Source: Thermoplasmata archaeon (GTDB lineage Archaea; Thermoplasmatota; Thermoplasmata; Methanomassiliicoccales; Methanomethylophilaceae). Taken from it: 57,055 bases of DNA. Both the position numbers and the translations under genes were made by a program. The stretch lies in assembly GCA_015063285.1 (NCBI GenBank), contig SUST01000009.1, positions 1 through 57,055 on the forward strand, given 5' to 3'. How positions within the stretch are numbered: position 1 is the first letter of the stretch; each line of letters opens with the position of its first letter. Positions 27,801 through 36,860 of the stretch are shown here, piece by piece. A model generated the notes under the pieces. The model worked only from the letters and a program-made list of their open reading frames with translations. It searched no databases and was not told the DNA's origin.

Positions 27801-30800
27801 GTACCGCTCTTGGCCTGGATCAAGCGAGCATCATTCATTTCGTGGAATCCGTATACTTGATTACTGAATTTCGTCTCACTTCCAGGATCACAGTCGAAAT
27901 ACCATCCTGAGATGATCTTACCAGATCCGCCTAATGCCTGATAGATGGATGCAGGCACGTTGGGCAGGAACTTAGCTCCGTAATCGACTGAGGTTGTGGC
28001 TTCTACCGGATCTGAGTAGACTTTATAGTCTGTACCGTCTTCATTCTTAAGCTTGTATTTGACTTGGTAGAGGTTCTGTGTCTCAACCACAATGAGTGCA
28101 GGCTTGTCGAATTTGGTCCAGTTCAGATAGAACGATTCAGTCTTCGTACCATAATCATTCTCCGGTGTGGGAATTTCATTCGTTGAACCTGTGTGGTAAT
28201 TATGGTCCGTATTCACTATGAACTTTGTTACTTCACCCTCGGTTTCGTACAATCCTTCGAGAACTGTGTAACTGTATCCAGCAGCGACGGTTATCTTGAC
28301 CGGTGGCAGATTTCCATCGGGGTTGTTGATGAGAAGATCCTGGGGCTGACTGAAGATAAGTGAATCTAATGCTCCTACGTACTTGGTGTAGTTCAGGATG
28401 GAGTACTTGTAGTTGCTAGTGGTCTGATGAGGCGTGCTTTCGACGGTGACCTCTTCAGTGATGATCTTTGCTGATATTATGTAGTATGTGAAATCAGCGT
28501 TGTTGTCTCTGTCGATCGATAGGTCTCCCAACAATGTGAGATACTCGTCGGAGTCTCCGTATTGGAGACAGACCTCGTACAGTCCGAGAGGTATGTAACC
28601 GGAATACAGCTTGGGTGCCGAGGGGTCGTTGCTCTTTAGGGACATCTCATAGTATTCCTGAGTGTATACTTTGTTGTGCAAGTACACTCTGGTCTTCTGG
28701 AGCTCACTGTCTTCGATAGTGTTGTTGTTGAAGATCATGTTCAGGTTCACGAACCTGCTTCCAATTTCACTTGCAGTGATGGTACAGTTTCCTGTTACCA
28801 TGACCGTGGTGAATGATGAGTAAGCATCCTCCAAGTTGCATTCTCCGGAAGCGATCCACCTGTTGAGCTCATAGTGCTCTGAAGGAGTATAGGAGAGTTC
28901 TATGATGTCTCCGTAGTGGGCGCTTATGGTAGTGCTGGTGATGCGCTCCCTGTTTCCGTTATGGTCGACCAAGAATGCATCGACGGTTCCGTTAATGGGA
29001 GATGGGATTGAGACACTGTAATTCATCTGCTCCCATACGGCCTTGTAGGTGATCTCGTAGTCGCTACCTTTTTTGTTGAGATAGTAATCGGTTGTTCCGT
29101 TATCCAATTGGACTATAATGGCCCTACCAGTCTCATCAACAGTCTCGACCTCAGTTCTCACGATTTTGAGATAGATCACGTCGTCTCCGCCCACATTGGC
29201 GTGTTCTTCAACGTAGAATATTTTCAATGTTCTTTCAACACCGGGACGTGGATCCAATGCACCGACATTGGTCGGCATCTTGGTGTTATGCCATCCTTTC
29301 AACTTGTAACCAGACAGGGATGCGTCTTTGAGGGTGTAGGTGAAGGTGAAGTAGGTCTCGTCACCTTCCATTTGTGCGACTGATTGGTCGGGATATACCA
29401 AGAATGAACTGGGAGCCTCTACTGTAGCTGATTCGTACGGGACTGAAGAAGTTTCATTCCAACTCTTCTTGTCCATCGTGACTTTGATTGCGATGTCGGA
29501 AGTGACTGCATAGATGTTGATTTCATTTACGAGCAAGCCGGTATCGGGGTTTGTCAGCATGGCCATGGTGAGAATCGTATCCTGATCGATGTTGTACCAT
29601 GTGCCCGAGGTTGTGTTGTTTCCCTGGAAAGACTCCCACTGGATGAATTTCTGACTGTAATCGGGTGATGATGTCAGAACCTCCCTGGCGTAATCCAGGA
29701 TGTTCATGTTGTTATGGTTGAAGTCAACGATATCGAAAGTGGATCCGATCCTAACACTCGCATATACCGGTTCACCGTTCACATAGTTCATGACGTAACC
29801 ATTGGTACCGAAGATGTTCGTCCATCCGCTTCCTGAGGGTTTGAAGAAGTTGATCTTGATCTCTATTCCGGACCATTTGGCATATAGGGGCATATCCTTG
29901 GTGACCCTGTCGGATTCGGTGTTCCATTTGTAGATGAAGCTGGAATCCTTGTACCATCCTCCGAATACGTATCCGGCTTTTTCCGGCTCAGGAAGGTTCG
30001 TCAGACTTGCACCGCCCTCTACATCCTGAGAGACGTATATCTTCAGGGATCTGCCGTCCATGTAGTCCAGATTGACCGTGTACATGTATCTTGCGTACAG
30101 GGTTAGGTCTTTGGTAACAGGGGTATCGTGGTTGTACGGTTTTGTGTAATTCTCGTCCGTATACCATCCCACAAATCCTTCTCCCGTGTCAGGGCATTCG
30201 ATCTTGCTCACAGTTTGTCCCTGATAGAATGTGAGGGCTGACTGGTTGGATTTGGTTCCGTACATTCCAACGAATGTGACCTTGACTTTGTTCTTTTCAG
30301 AAACGATAAGGGTGATGTTGGATGGTGATTGACCAGAGCCTGTATCCAATACGAACGAAAGGGTGATATCTTGCGGAACATCTCCGCTGTATTCCACATA
30401 ATATCTTATGGTGGCTACCGAGGATCCAGACAGAGTTCCCAGTTTGATCGCGCTCTGTGAACCGTCCTCATTGAAGTTATCGGTGAACTCTTTCGGACTG
30501 GATAGCATCCAACCAGTGGTGTTGTCCATATTGGCCATAGGGATGACCCTCACTGTGGTTCCAGCATTGATTCCGGTAACTTTGGTCAACTTGAGTTCAG
30601 ACATCGAAGGCGATTTCGGGAACAGAACATCAGAGTATCCTATGTATGAACTGGGATTTTCTTCGGTCTTCACACTGATGCTGTAATCCGTTCCGTATTC
30701 GGTCGAGGAGGTGATCACATAGAAGTCCACACGGACCTCGATGTAGTTGGCGGGAATCGTGTAGCCCTCATCGCCATAAGCAGAAACTTCTCTGAAGTTA

Positions 30801-33800
30801 AGGATCAGATAACCGAGATATGCGGCGTGATCTACGGGAGCTCCAGTCAATGTGAAGTTGAGTTTGTAGGTTCCAGGAGCGCTTGCGCATGTAAGCAATA
30901 CTGACTGATCTTCTTGACCGTTGTCCCTGTTATAGTAAGTCGACTTGACAGGGTTCTCGAATCCGGGGATTCCTTCAAAGGAATTCATCTCATTTGCGAC
31001 AGTAAGCGTTGCTCCGTTTCCTTCATGTCCGAATATCAGACCAAATTGGTTCTCATGGGGAGTCTGGCCGCCGTTCATCCCTGGCTTTACGAATTCGTAG
31101 TCATGGCCGTGTATGTCGGATCCCAATGAGTAGAATGCTCCACCGACATATTCTATGGCCGTGCCGTTGAACATCTTAACGATGTCCACTGATCCATCAA
31201 CTGTCTTGATAGCATCGCTGCCAGAGGTGGAAAGACTCATAGTGATTGCTTTCTTCTCGGTTCCTCCGATATACCAACAGCGGGTACTTTCGTTGAAGTC
31301 GGTCATGTTTGCTGCTCTGAAAGATCCATCCTTATTGACTACGAATCCTCCGGAACCAGGGCTACACATGACATATGCACCATAGCTGGATTCTCCCTGA
31401 GCCGAGAGTATTAGGTTTCCGTTGACGGCACCATAGCTGGAGGATGATTCCCTTATGTAGAATGTTGAACCGCCAGCGATGATTATCGAGTTGGAAGGAG
31501 AACCTTGGGTGGTCGGTTTGTTGTACATGTTGACGCTGTTCAGAGTCAATACCTTGTCAGCGGTAGAATCGATTTTCACTATGGTATCGTATTTCAGAGT
31601 GAGATCATCGATCATATACAGGCTAGCAACCAGTTCTTCGGTGACTGCGCTCCTTCCCTGAACTTCGATGTATGACTGAGTGATAAGTGCCTCGGTTATA
31701 CGATGGATTCCCTGTATCGGGGTGTTGGTGTTGTTCTGTAATTGGATGATTTCCAGTTTGGTGCTGAGTTTGGTGTTGCAGGCGTTTCCGCTTCCCATTA
31801 TGCTTCCGTCAATGGAGATTTTCGCTTTTCCTTCGTTTCCATAGATGAAGATGCTTCCGTGTCCTTTGACGAGGTCGGTGCCGGGGCCGAACGGATTCTC
31901 CGCATGACCCTGCTCGTCAGTCTTGACGTTAGCTCCTGCGTATATAGATGATACATTGATCGTCTTCACGCTACCTTTATACTGGTAGGGGTTGACGTAG
32001 TTCCCCTCATCGTCCTTGTAGTAGTGACCTACATAGATGTTGGTGTTTCCATAGGTCCTTCCCATGAATCCACCACCGAATACGGACCCATCTATAGTTC
32101 CTTGGTCGATGACCACGATGGTAGTGTCGTTGTCGTACACGGTTTCATCAGTATCATTGTTGAGCTTGGGTCCATCGTCACCTTTCGACGATCCTCCGTA
32201 AACAGATCCATAGATCCTGGTGGAAGATCCCGTGACGTAGACTGTCCTGTTGCCGGTGACGGAGATGATCTTTTCTACTCCGAATCCACCACCGAACACA
32301 TTTCCTTTGATCTCTCCACCGGTGACCTCGACGACTGTGTTTCCATCGACCTTTCCTATGGCCCCTCCGCCGTAAACGTCATGGCCGATGTAGCATCCAT
32401 CTTTTATCAGGACGTATGTGTTTCCAGTTACTTTCGCGTTGTCGACGTAGTGTCCGCTCGTCGTATTGTATGTGATGTTCGTATTGTTGTTCACGAACCA
32501 GGGAAGTTTATTGAATGGGTTAGCAGTCGGGTCATTGTAATCGATCAGACTGCTATTTACGACCGTGATCCTCGAGTAATCGTCGGCCCAATCGGCGGAT
32601 TTCTCTTCATCGATACCCTTTCCGCCTCCGTATACTGATCCAGCGATGTTTGCGTTGTTACCGATGCTGATCGAGATGTTTCCATCGACCTTCGCGACCT
32701 CGGGGTATTCGTCCGGAAGCGACTTTCCTTTGTAGTTTGTCAATGTGGGGACGGACATGCCTCCGCCGTAAACGTCTCCATAGATATTGATGTCCGAGTC
32801 GCCACCTATACTGATGTTGATGTTACCGAACACATAGGATTTTCCGGTCGAGTTCTTGTATCCTTTCCAGCTGGGTTCTACGAAGTTTCCGGTACTGTTG
32901 TGCCTGTCTTTGTCCAGACCACCGCTGCCTCCTCCGTAGACACTGTCGAATATGGTACCGCCTGTTATTTCGATGTTGATCGTCAGATCGTTTTTGTTCG
33001 ACTCGTTTCCGATGCTTCCTCTGTATCCGCCACCATAGAGGTTCCCTACGATTCCTCCGACCATCCTTACTGTGATGTCACCGTCCAGCATAGATTTGTA
33101 TGTGGGTAAAGCCGAGGTGTCGTAACCTGCTCCGTATACTCCGGCCGCTACTGCTCTGCCTCCGATGTATATGAGTACGTGATCGACGCAGTCGTTATCA
33201 GAGGTTGTTGCACCGTCCGTGATGATACCGCATGCTATGTGCCTGATGATCGCTTTTCCGGTCAGTTCCAGATATGCGCTGTCGGTTCTTGTGAATTCGC
33301 TGCGGCCAGATGCCTGTACATCCCATACAGAACTGTTACCGCTGACGAATACATGGGTGGATCCCTCGATGGTTGCTTTGTTTCCGGAAGTTCCTTTGGA
33401 CGATCCTCCCTCGATGATGCTAGACTGTTCGATGTAGAACTTGGTCCTCTCTCCATAGAAATCGTTGGTTTGCGTATCTTCCCAATTATCTCCAGGAGTA
33501 TAGTGGCCGACACAATAGACGAATGTTCCTCCGTTGTTCTCAGACGGGTATTCCGAATCGTTGTTCGTGTTGTAGATGTTACCATAAATATCGCCACTAC
33601 CGCCAGATCCAGAGCTGCCTCCTGCCAGAGTGTCGGTGGTGATACCTCCCTTGAGCACTATGTAGGTCGACAAGGGATTGTCTTGAGTTCCAATGGTGGC
33701 ATTGGCTCCTGAAGATCCACCGACTATGTTGTAGTAGGTACCGCTGTGGATGATGACATAGGTTCCCAGGTCTACGGTGAAATCTCTGATCTCTTCCCCT

Positions 33801-35266
33801 CCTCCGAACACGATCTTCTTGCCTACAATTGTTGCATTTGTGATCGAGCTTCCAGGAGTTCCGCCGAAGATCTGCGGCACACCGCCGTTATCATTGGGAA
33901 TGTTGGTTGTAGTGTCAGATATTATGCCGTTGTTGACTTTTTTCCATAGGTTTTCAATTCCGGTTCCTAAGATGAGCTTGTGACCGTAAGCGTATATCGC
34001 AGAACCGGTACCGTCTCCATGTGTTCCGATGTTACTGCCGGTGCTTACGATGATCACGTTATCTATGATAACATCGCCGCCGAGCCTGCAACATCCAGTT
34101 CCTGAGCCTGAGAATTGCAATACCGTTTTCTCAATTGCTCCGATAGGTGAACGGTATGTTCCTGTCGGCAGATAATTGGGATAGTTACTGTTGTTTACAC
34201 CACCCACGGTCATGTCAATCAATTTCTCTCCGTTCCTCGCCTTCTCCAGAGTTAGGAGGTAGATGGTACCGAACATGTCTGATGATGTGCGCTTATTTCC
34301 GCGGACAACGTCGGCATAGTTTACTTTCTTGTTGTTGTCGATATCGATGGCCCCAATTGTCTTGTTTCCTTGGATGTTAGTGGGGTATGCGCACGGACTG
34401 AGCACATCTACTGTGTAGCAGTCGCCATCGGCCCATCTGTTGGCGTAAACTGTGTCCGACTTCAAGACGAAAACATCAGGCTCTATCCATTTGGCGTAGA
34501 GTGTGGTTATGCTGCTGTCCACGACATCCCCGGGATAAATCATAACCCATTCGTTGTTCTGATAGGCCATCCATCCGCCGAATACCTTATCAGGGGATAG
34601 TGTACAGGTTGTGAATGTGATAGTTACGGTCGTTTCTGTGACCTGGCTGTGGAAATTATAGTAGTCATAGATGGGGTCAGTATTACTCTTTGATTCATTC
34701 TTAGTGACAGTTGTGCTGGTGGCAGTTATTCCGTTCTCCTTAATAACGAATGATTTGGGTATCTTAAATTCATAATCGATGCCACTCCCAGCACTTCCGT
34801 CGTGCGTGAACATGATGCTGACCGAATTATCTTGGATTTTTACAACATGATTAAGGGAGTTTTCATAGGAATTGAATGAGCCGTCAGAATTTAGTTTTAC
34901 GGTCCCTGTCCAGTTGTCACGGGTTCCGGATGTTGTAACAGGAGTGCTGTTTCCATCGATGAATTCGCAGACAGCTGTGTTTGAGGGGGCATTCCAGTTT
35001 CCAGATGTTATAAGGCCCGTGTTGCTCCATAACAAGGGGTTGTATTCCGTCGCTGCTATTCCGTCATATGTTACTTCAACACTGCCGTTACCAGTTGTGT
35101 TGGTCGGATCGATGTACGTGATCGTGTGTTCGCCTTGAGCAGATATTGACTCGGATACCCCTATTGCCGTCCCTACAAAAGTTATTGCGACAGCAAGAAG
35201 GAATAATGCTAACATTTTGTGCTTTGTCTTTCTCATGCCCCTTGAAAAAGTACTATTGCAATCCAT
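21794..35266 (-). CDS. Giant membrane-anchored surface protein (adhesin-like), 4490 residues
   Basis: A paralogue of the 4687-residue protein with the same order of parts. It has a signal segment (KMLALFLLAVAITFVGTAIG), then a 'YDGIAATEYNPLLWSNTG' opening shared almost word for word with the other giant, an InlB-like module ending LYAKWIEPD, and a beta-helix-like region with VYGGG, VFGGG and GGSSKGDDG turns (about 31.1-34.5 kb). Ig-like and InlB modules follow, then twelve tandem InlB-type modules (about 22.9-25.8 kb), the acidic 'EDGS..R...ET.T.RDGS' stalk (about 22.44-22.85 kb), the FKLEHFSVYTL C-terminal domain, and a transmembrane helix followed by IIRKR. It lacks the Tyr-rich repeats of its paralogue and instead has the expanded tandem InlB block. 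The promoter block is shared with the paralogue. Start chosen at the first ATG (GGGAAG about 10 bases upstream); the ATG 30 bases later is an alternative. Adhesion is inferred. Confidence 0.85.
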   Translation of the reverse strand: MDCNSTFSRGMRKTKHKMLALFLLAVAITFVGTAIGVSESISAQGEHTITYIDPTNTTGNGSVEVTYDGIAATEYNPLLWSNTGLITSGNWNAPSNTAVCEFIDGNSTPVTTSGTRDNWTGTVKLNSDGSFNSYENSLNHVVKIQDNSVSIMFTHDGSAGSGIDYEFKIPKSFVIKENGITATSTTVTKNESKSNTDPIYDYYNFHSQVTETTVTITFTTCTLSPDKVFGGWMAYQNNEWVMIYPGDVVDSSITTLYAKWIEPDVFVLKSDTVYANRWADGDCYTVDVLSPCAYPTNIQGNKTIGAIDIDNNKKVNYADVVRGNKRTSSDMFGTIYLLTLEKARNGEKLIDMTVGGVNNSNYPNYLPTGTYRSPIGAIEKTVLQFSGSGTGCCRLGGDVIIDNVIIVSTGSNIGTHGDGTGSAIYAYGHKLILGTGIENLWKKVNNGIISDTTTNIPNDNGGVPQIFGGTPGSSITNATIVGKKIVFGGGEEIRDFTVDLGTYVIIHSGTYYNIVGGSSGANATIGTQDNPLSTYIVLKGGITTDTLAGGSSGSGGSGDIYGNIYNTNNDSEYPSENNGGTFVYCVGHYTPGDNWEDTQTNDFYGERTKFYIEQSSIIEGGSSKGTSGNKATIEGSTHVFVSGNSSVWDVQASGRSEFTRTDSAYLELTGKAIIRHIACGIITDGATTSDNDCVDHVLIYIGGRAVAAGVYGAGYDTSALPTYKSMLDGDITVRMVGGIVGNLYGGGYRGSIGNESNKNDLTINIEITGGTIFDSVYGGGSGGLDKDRHNSTGNFVEPSWKGYKNSTGKSYVFGNINISIGGDSDINIYGDVYGGGMSVPTLTNYKGKSLPDEYPEVAKVDGNISISIGNNANIAGSVYGGGKGIDEEKSADWADDYSRITVVNSSLIDYNDPTANPFNKLPWFVNNNTNITYNTTSGHYVDNAKVTGNTYVLIKDGCYIGHDVYGGGAIGKVDGNTVVEVTGGEIKGNVFGGGFGVEKIISVTGNRTVYVTGSSTRIYGSVYGGSSKGDDGPKLNNDTDETVYDNDTTIVVIDQGTIDGSVFGGGFMGRTYGNTNIYVGHYYKDDEGNYVNPYQYKGSVKTINVSSIYAGANVKTDEQGHAENPFGPGTDLVKGHGSIFIYGNEGKAKISIDGSIMGSGNACNTKLSTKLEIIQLQNNTNTPIQGIHRITEALITQSYIEVQGRSAVTEELVASLYMIDDLTLKYDTIVKIDSTADKVLTLNSVNMYNKPTTQGSPSNSIIIAGGSTFYIRESSSSYGAVNGNLILSAQGESSYGAYVMCSPGSGGFVVNKDGSFRAANMTDFNESTRCWYIGGTEKKAITMSLSTSGSDAIKTVDGSVDIVKMFNGTAIEYVGGAFYSLGSDIHGHDYEFVKPGMNGGQTPHENQFGLIFGHEGNGATLTVANEMNSFEGIPGFENPVKSTYYNRDNGQEDQSVLLTCASAPGTYKLNFTLTGAPVDHAAYLGYLILNFREVSAYGDEGYTIPANYIEVRVDFYVITSSTEYGTDYSISVKTEENPSSYIGYSDVLFPKSPSMSELKLTKVTGINAGTTVRVIPMANMDNTTGWMLSSPKEFTDNFNEDGSQSAIKLGTLSGSSVATIRYYVEYSGDVPQDITLSFVLDTGSGQSPSNITLIVSEKNKVKVTFVGMYGTKSNQSALTFYQGQTVSKIECPDTGEGFVGWYTDENYTKPYNHDTPVTKDLTLYARYMYTVNLDYMDGRSLKIYVSQDVEGGASLTNLPEPEKAGYVFGGWYKDSSFIYKWNTESDRVTKDMPLYAKWSGIEIKINFFKPSGSGWTNIFGTNGYVMNYVNGEPVYASVRIGSTFDIVDFNHNNMNILDYAREVLTSSPDYSQKFIQWESFQGNNTTSGTWYNIDQDTILTMAMLTNPDTGLLVNEINIYAVTSDIAIKVTMDKKSWNETSSVPYESATVEAPSSFLVYPDQSVAQMEGDETYFTFTYTLKDASLSGYKLKGWHNTKMPTNVGALDPRPGVERTLKIFYVEEHANVGGDDVIYLKIVRTEVETVDETGRAIIVQLDNGTTDYYLNKKGSDYEITYKAVWEQMNYSVSIPSPINGTVDAFLVDHNGNRERITSTTISAHYGDIIELSYTPSEHYELNRWIASGECNLEDAYSSFTTVMVTGNCTITASEIGSRFVNLNMIFNNNTIEDSELQKTRVYLHNKVYTQEYYEMSLKSNDPSAPKLYSGYIPLGLYEVCLQYGDSDEYLTLLGDLSIDRDNNADFTYYIISAKIITEEVTVESTPHQTTSNYKYSILNYTKYVGALDSLIFSQPQDLLINNPDGNLPPVKITVAAGYSYTVLEGLYETEGEVTKFIVNTDHNYHTGSTNEIPTPENDYGTKTESFYLNWTKFDKPALIVVETQNLYQVKYKLKNEDGTDYKVYSDPVEATTSVDYGAKFLPNVPASIYQALGGSGKIISGWYFDCDPGSETKFSNQVYGFHEMNDARLIQAKSGTLILYGKVVTGTAKDVNVVLKLKELDGSYSEQEPMKVPLVENDGKYSAAVGINVEGMKFSGMEPYTKISAELVGQRIVITAVDSTPWEGSTTPTLYFNYTRNTVSIEIENSDKILSWDWNPSDRAAFEQEIPLPIMKRNSHNDPISGWTADPAEGEVIYKNGNYYYRVGASNDGATISLTAHYPDDTAKVTFITPVSSFKANNSQRLVVATVEGKVTQPLINTYDTNMYQFLGFFNGDVEFDFNSTVTSDLIITLKWKEDLSYKFTYSTDAHASVSTTITKPAEDGVYMMTAHSEIVISIKPDAGYDLDIERTLSESGLTAYDIGTPTKLSNNRGYAWTFFITKDINLNIVTKTASADINFIVNGTKVDDFTVYYNDVSGNGQNIPLYSVITFGMYNDEEWYYEPIFNEQNKVESTIIDGKRVYTLTVKEDISLYTTSSSHIIRYFDWDGTLLYDSGKLNNGTITLRDIECSMDGHIFVGWALLDSNGKKVYTHIPKDTVELGVHTPTIVNLYAFYIKDGNVTYTYDGSKHYSSIENDPALNQLMETYKIDVHYCGDDKIITEGPYDATNPNGSFKYPKSGSSFSFSTIGEGADANSVYYAGVIVDASGDKMSVQGKFVVKITPNKKVMFYDGGSLKATIEIADYQNLGDLPEISKDMAIFEGWFVGETKLTASTTGSELTETTTIAEAKWTNIYTVTFDPTGGVLPQGFPGTVREDGKGTISVQDGQTINNPGNATRTYLNYSYDFEGWIKSASDTDGQPFVFGVTEIHSNLTLVADWSIGESIPYWTIEYYGLVGGNNLQKIHTSYIINGDKITDAGDPPAQRGLGFEGWFKIKLAETPSGYIILEDEPYDYNTPVTSDFKLFPVRSLKSYDVTIDPNYEGSTTTSAVGGLNKGPISLSVSREGYNLLGWSFEKNGNVVWTGQTISFPLQGSYAALDPADRITITLYAIWEGQTRTVTFNSNGGTSVETQYVEYGGYATAPSAPLKKDSKFLGWYLNGNVFNFDTPITTNIVLTAQWSDTYTVTLDLDGGSIAYDRTFKVASGTSLNSVIGEPNKTNTQFKIYDFAGWQRLTDDGYVDYDPSQPITSDISLKAKWTVTTIAWSVGYYAAYGGESPQLRSVAVVNVDAQNKKVSAPADPPGQRGLKFTGWYEFRFISESPGYEVIDRNTPFDFANTDIERDYLLVAGWMPISYTVTLDPNYEGAQSTTRDLGRVYGANIPMILSRDGFAFQGWSATPDGEILYKHAVHFPLDYDIGTMDESGDRLTFTLYAQWGTDYKVTFNYNNGTPIQTQTVAVGGKVIQPEDPTWEGNRFLYWYDKEGNDAPFDFDTVINSSVDLVAKWQKQCTVTFMSNDTVYYSAIVDSGKKISAPAEPINDTYNFKYWHLQGEDTPFDFRNTVIEEDMVFIAEWEKKPVHIVRFYAQPEGVPELKATIEVIDGQLVEQPADPPVPERMQFIGWYEFTTGQTRSVSVVITDKFYFNQPVTRDYDLVAAWDIEVYTIVFHANDGTDRIVTEMHEPVFGAPIILPSQGIIREGMSFVGWSNTADSGVDYPGNIMNRPIPKIESKTLDLYAVWTSDIVVTFDSNGGSAVEQKVIQAGTKVEKPEDPTWEGYTFKGWYLGDRLFNFDTTITENITLVAKWISGDDPIPAPQNPKDIKKETEIIEHEDGSTTRIDKETITERDGSKTEIIKEKTTYEDGSSFERDETTYTDRYGNVTTETKETVTTKDGRGNNVEESVRTVTDGETSKTEERLVVTDDAGRIVEENVKIINTDAEGHQVSFVIVNDGDKAEAYLPDTSFDVLREAETILDEMKSMDVDLVFSSADGVIIIPSDYLKEATIRSYTISLDNNEKRVTLDEATVKNLSSKGGDAILSIKKLNPEDLTERQRAIIHDNYAMALTITINGDNISALGGNATVSVLCDKPYDHLYYVSDNGAIEEIECSYDAATGIMTFKLEHFSVYTLTVGPLAFSEEEDLMMFVAIAAAALVVVIIAGALIIRKR
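22870..25441 (-). repeat. Higher-order repeat: four InlB module types in a ~940-bp unit, three copies
   Basis: Module A starts WTIEYYG / WSVGYYA / HIVRFYA, with first codons ending at 25441, 24493 and 23554: periods of 948 and 939 bp. Each A is followed by module B (DPNYEG-type in copies 1 and 2, FHANDG in copy 3), module C (FNSNGG / FNYNNG / FDSNGG) and, in copies 1 and 2, module D (LDLDGG / FMSNDT). The last copy ends at the acidic stalk without a D module. Confidence 0.7.
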
Positions 35267-35394
35267 TATACCGTTTCTTCCCTGCTAGGTACGCCGACTG
35301 TTTTCTGTTGACATTCGCCCCCTTTGCGTACTTAGTGATAGTCGAATGTCGACAATCGGTTCATCATCACTATATTCCAACTCTATTAACTTGT

Positions 35395-35453
35395 TGTATA
35401 TATATCAATAGGTCAAGTTCATCCAACAAATTGTTATCTGGATGTATAATCCA
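35395..35453 (-). promoter_or_regulatory. Promoter and operator of giant gene 2
   Basis: Contains the palindrome TGGAT-GTATA-ATCCA (35439-35453), a third half-site ATCCA (35421-35425) and the AT-rich TATA box (35395-35405). The order and spacing match 17279-17340 of giant gene 1 almost base for base, although the surrounding leaders differ. The start codon is about 130 bp downstream on the minus strand. Confidence 0.65.
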
Positions 35454-35629
35454 ATATGTACAAAAAAGTGTATATCCAGTAACTAAATCGACATTGTTGA
35501 TTTCAAGATACGGATAGATTTAGCTACATTCTATGCCCTCTATTATCGTCGATTGGCGTATAGATGGTAAGCGGGTGACGAATAACCGAGATCAAAGTTA
35601 TCTTTGTCCAAGTCGCCATCAGAATCACG

Positions 35630-35637
35630 TTATATAC
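35630..35637 (+). promoter_or_regulatory. TATA box of endA
   Basis: TTATATAC lies about 22 bp upstream of the ATG at 35656 with no Shine-Dalgarno sequence, so the mRNA is probably leaderless. Confidence 0.55.
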
Positions 35638-35655
35638 TCTCGTCATTTACCTTCA

Positions 35656-36732
35656 ATGATGAGAGGAGAACTGTCCGACGGCTATGTCATAGTCAGGGAC
35701 CAGACAGACGGTAACCACCTTTACGGCAAGGGCAACTACGGATATCCGCGCAGCGGAGGCGGTGTAGACCTCGATCTCCTAGAAGCAACGCTTCTTACTG
35801 AACTGGGGAAGCTGGAGGTCTTCGATAAGGATAAGAAAATGTCATTCGAGGATCTGTTCAGGCTCTCATCGGATTCCGTGGAGGATTTCGATATCCTCTA
35901 CATCGTATACAGGGACATAAGGCTCGGAAGGGGACTCGTCGTAAAGCAGGAATCCGGCAATTACGATCTTTCCGTGTTCGGCGCAGGCAAGAGGCAGTCC
36001 AACTCCCGCCCGGCATACATGCTCAGAGCGGTCTCCGAGAGGAGCCTCCTCGACGTCTCCGATTCTCTGGAAGGCACCAAGGAGACCAACGACAGGAGGA
36101 AGAACCTCCTGTACGGAGTGGTCGACGAGGAAGGGGACGTGACCTATTACAAGCTCCATGTGAAGGATCCCGCCGGCAAGGTGTTCCCCACGGACGTGAG
36201 GGGACACGCCGAAGGCGTCCTGGTGAGCGACCGTGTGTTCATATTCGACCAGACACAGAGCGCGTTCCTGCACGATTACGGGTTCTTCGGGAACCTGGTG
36301 AACGGGATCTACCAGCTGTCGCTGGTGGAGGCCTGCTTCCTCATAGGGAAGGGGAAGCTGACCGTGAGGGACATGGAAGATACTGAGATGGATTACGACG
36401 ACCTCTTCGAATACGGTTTCAACGAGCAAGATGAGTTCGAGAACCGCCTGAAGGTGTACACTGACCTCAGGGAGAGGGGGCTTGTTGTGAAGGCCGGTTT
36501 CAAGTTCGGTACCCACTTCAGGGTCTATCAGGACGATCCCGACGATTGTCACGCAAGGTTCCTGGTGCATGCGGTGCCCTATGAGATTACCAAGATGTGG
36601 CCCGACATCTCCAGGACGGTTAGGTTATCGGGCGGTGTGAAGAAGGAGATCCTCTTCGCGATGGTCAAAGGAAATTCCATCCAATACCTCGAGTTCGAAT
36701 GGTACAAACCCGGACTGATCCCCGGGAAATGA
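35656..36732 (+). CDS. endA: tRNA-splicing endonuclease, fused two-repeat form
   Basis: Cleaves introns from pre-tRNA at bulge-helix-bulge motifs. The 358-residue length and two endonuclease-like repeats (about 1-165 and 170-358) fit the alpha2 form found in Thermoplasmata and some other euryarchaea. The first repeat (YIVYRDIRLGRGLVVKQE) is the degenerate structural copy. The second carries the active-site elements YTDLRERGLVVKAGFKFG, FRVY (catalytic Tyr), the His of CHARFLVH and the Lys of SGGVKKEILFA. I placed the start at 35656 from the TATA spacing and the family N-terminus; the ORF upstream is not conserved coding. It is a housekeeping gene beside an insertion element that lies only a few dozen bases after its stop. 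Confidence 0.9.
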   Translation: MMRGELSDGYVIVRDQTDGNHLYGKGNYGYPRSGGGVDLDLLEATLLTELGKLEVFDKDKKMSFEDLFRLSSDSVEDFDILYIVYRDIRLGRGLVVKQESGNYDLSVFGAGKRQSNSRPAYMLRAVSERSLLDVSDSLEGTKETNDRRKNLLYGVVDEEGDVTYYKLHVKDPAGKVFPTDVRGHAEGVLVSDRVFIFDQTQSAFLHDYGFFGNLVNGIYQLSLVEACFLIGKGKLTVRDMEDTEMDYDDLFEYGFNEQDEFENRLKVYTDLRERGLVVKAGFKFGTHFRVYQDDPDDCHARFLVHAVPYEITKMWPDISRTVRLSGGVKKEILFAMVKGNSIQYLEFEWYKPGLIPGK

Positions 36733-36860
36733 TCTCCATGTGCCAGCTATTCTAAAAAATGACCAGCAGCAAAAACGAGCGGCAATCTCCCCGAGGATGA
36801 GTGCAAGGACTGAAAAAGTGCGACATTCATTCTCAATCGCTAAAAGGAGGCGAATGCCGC

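Noticed and set aside
3097-35266. CRISPR-like repetition in the giant genes
   Set aside because: The repeats are protein-coding, degenerate at DNA level and of long period; there is no short identical repeat with unique spacers and no cas genes.
35866-36570. 234-residue ORF antisense to endA
   Set aside because: A shadow of the endonuclease gene, whose active-site motifs are intact.
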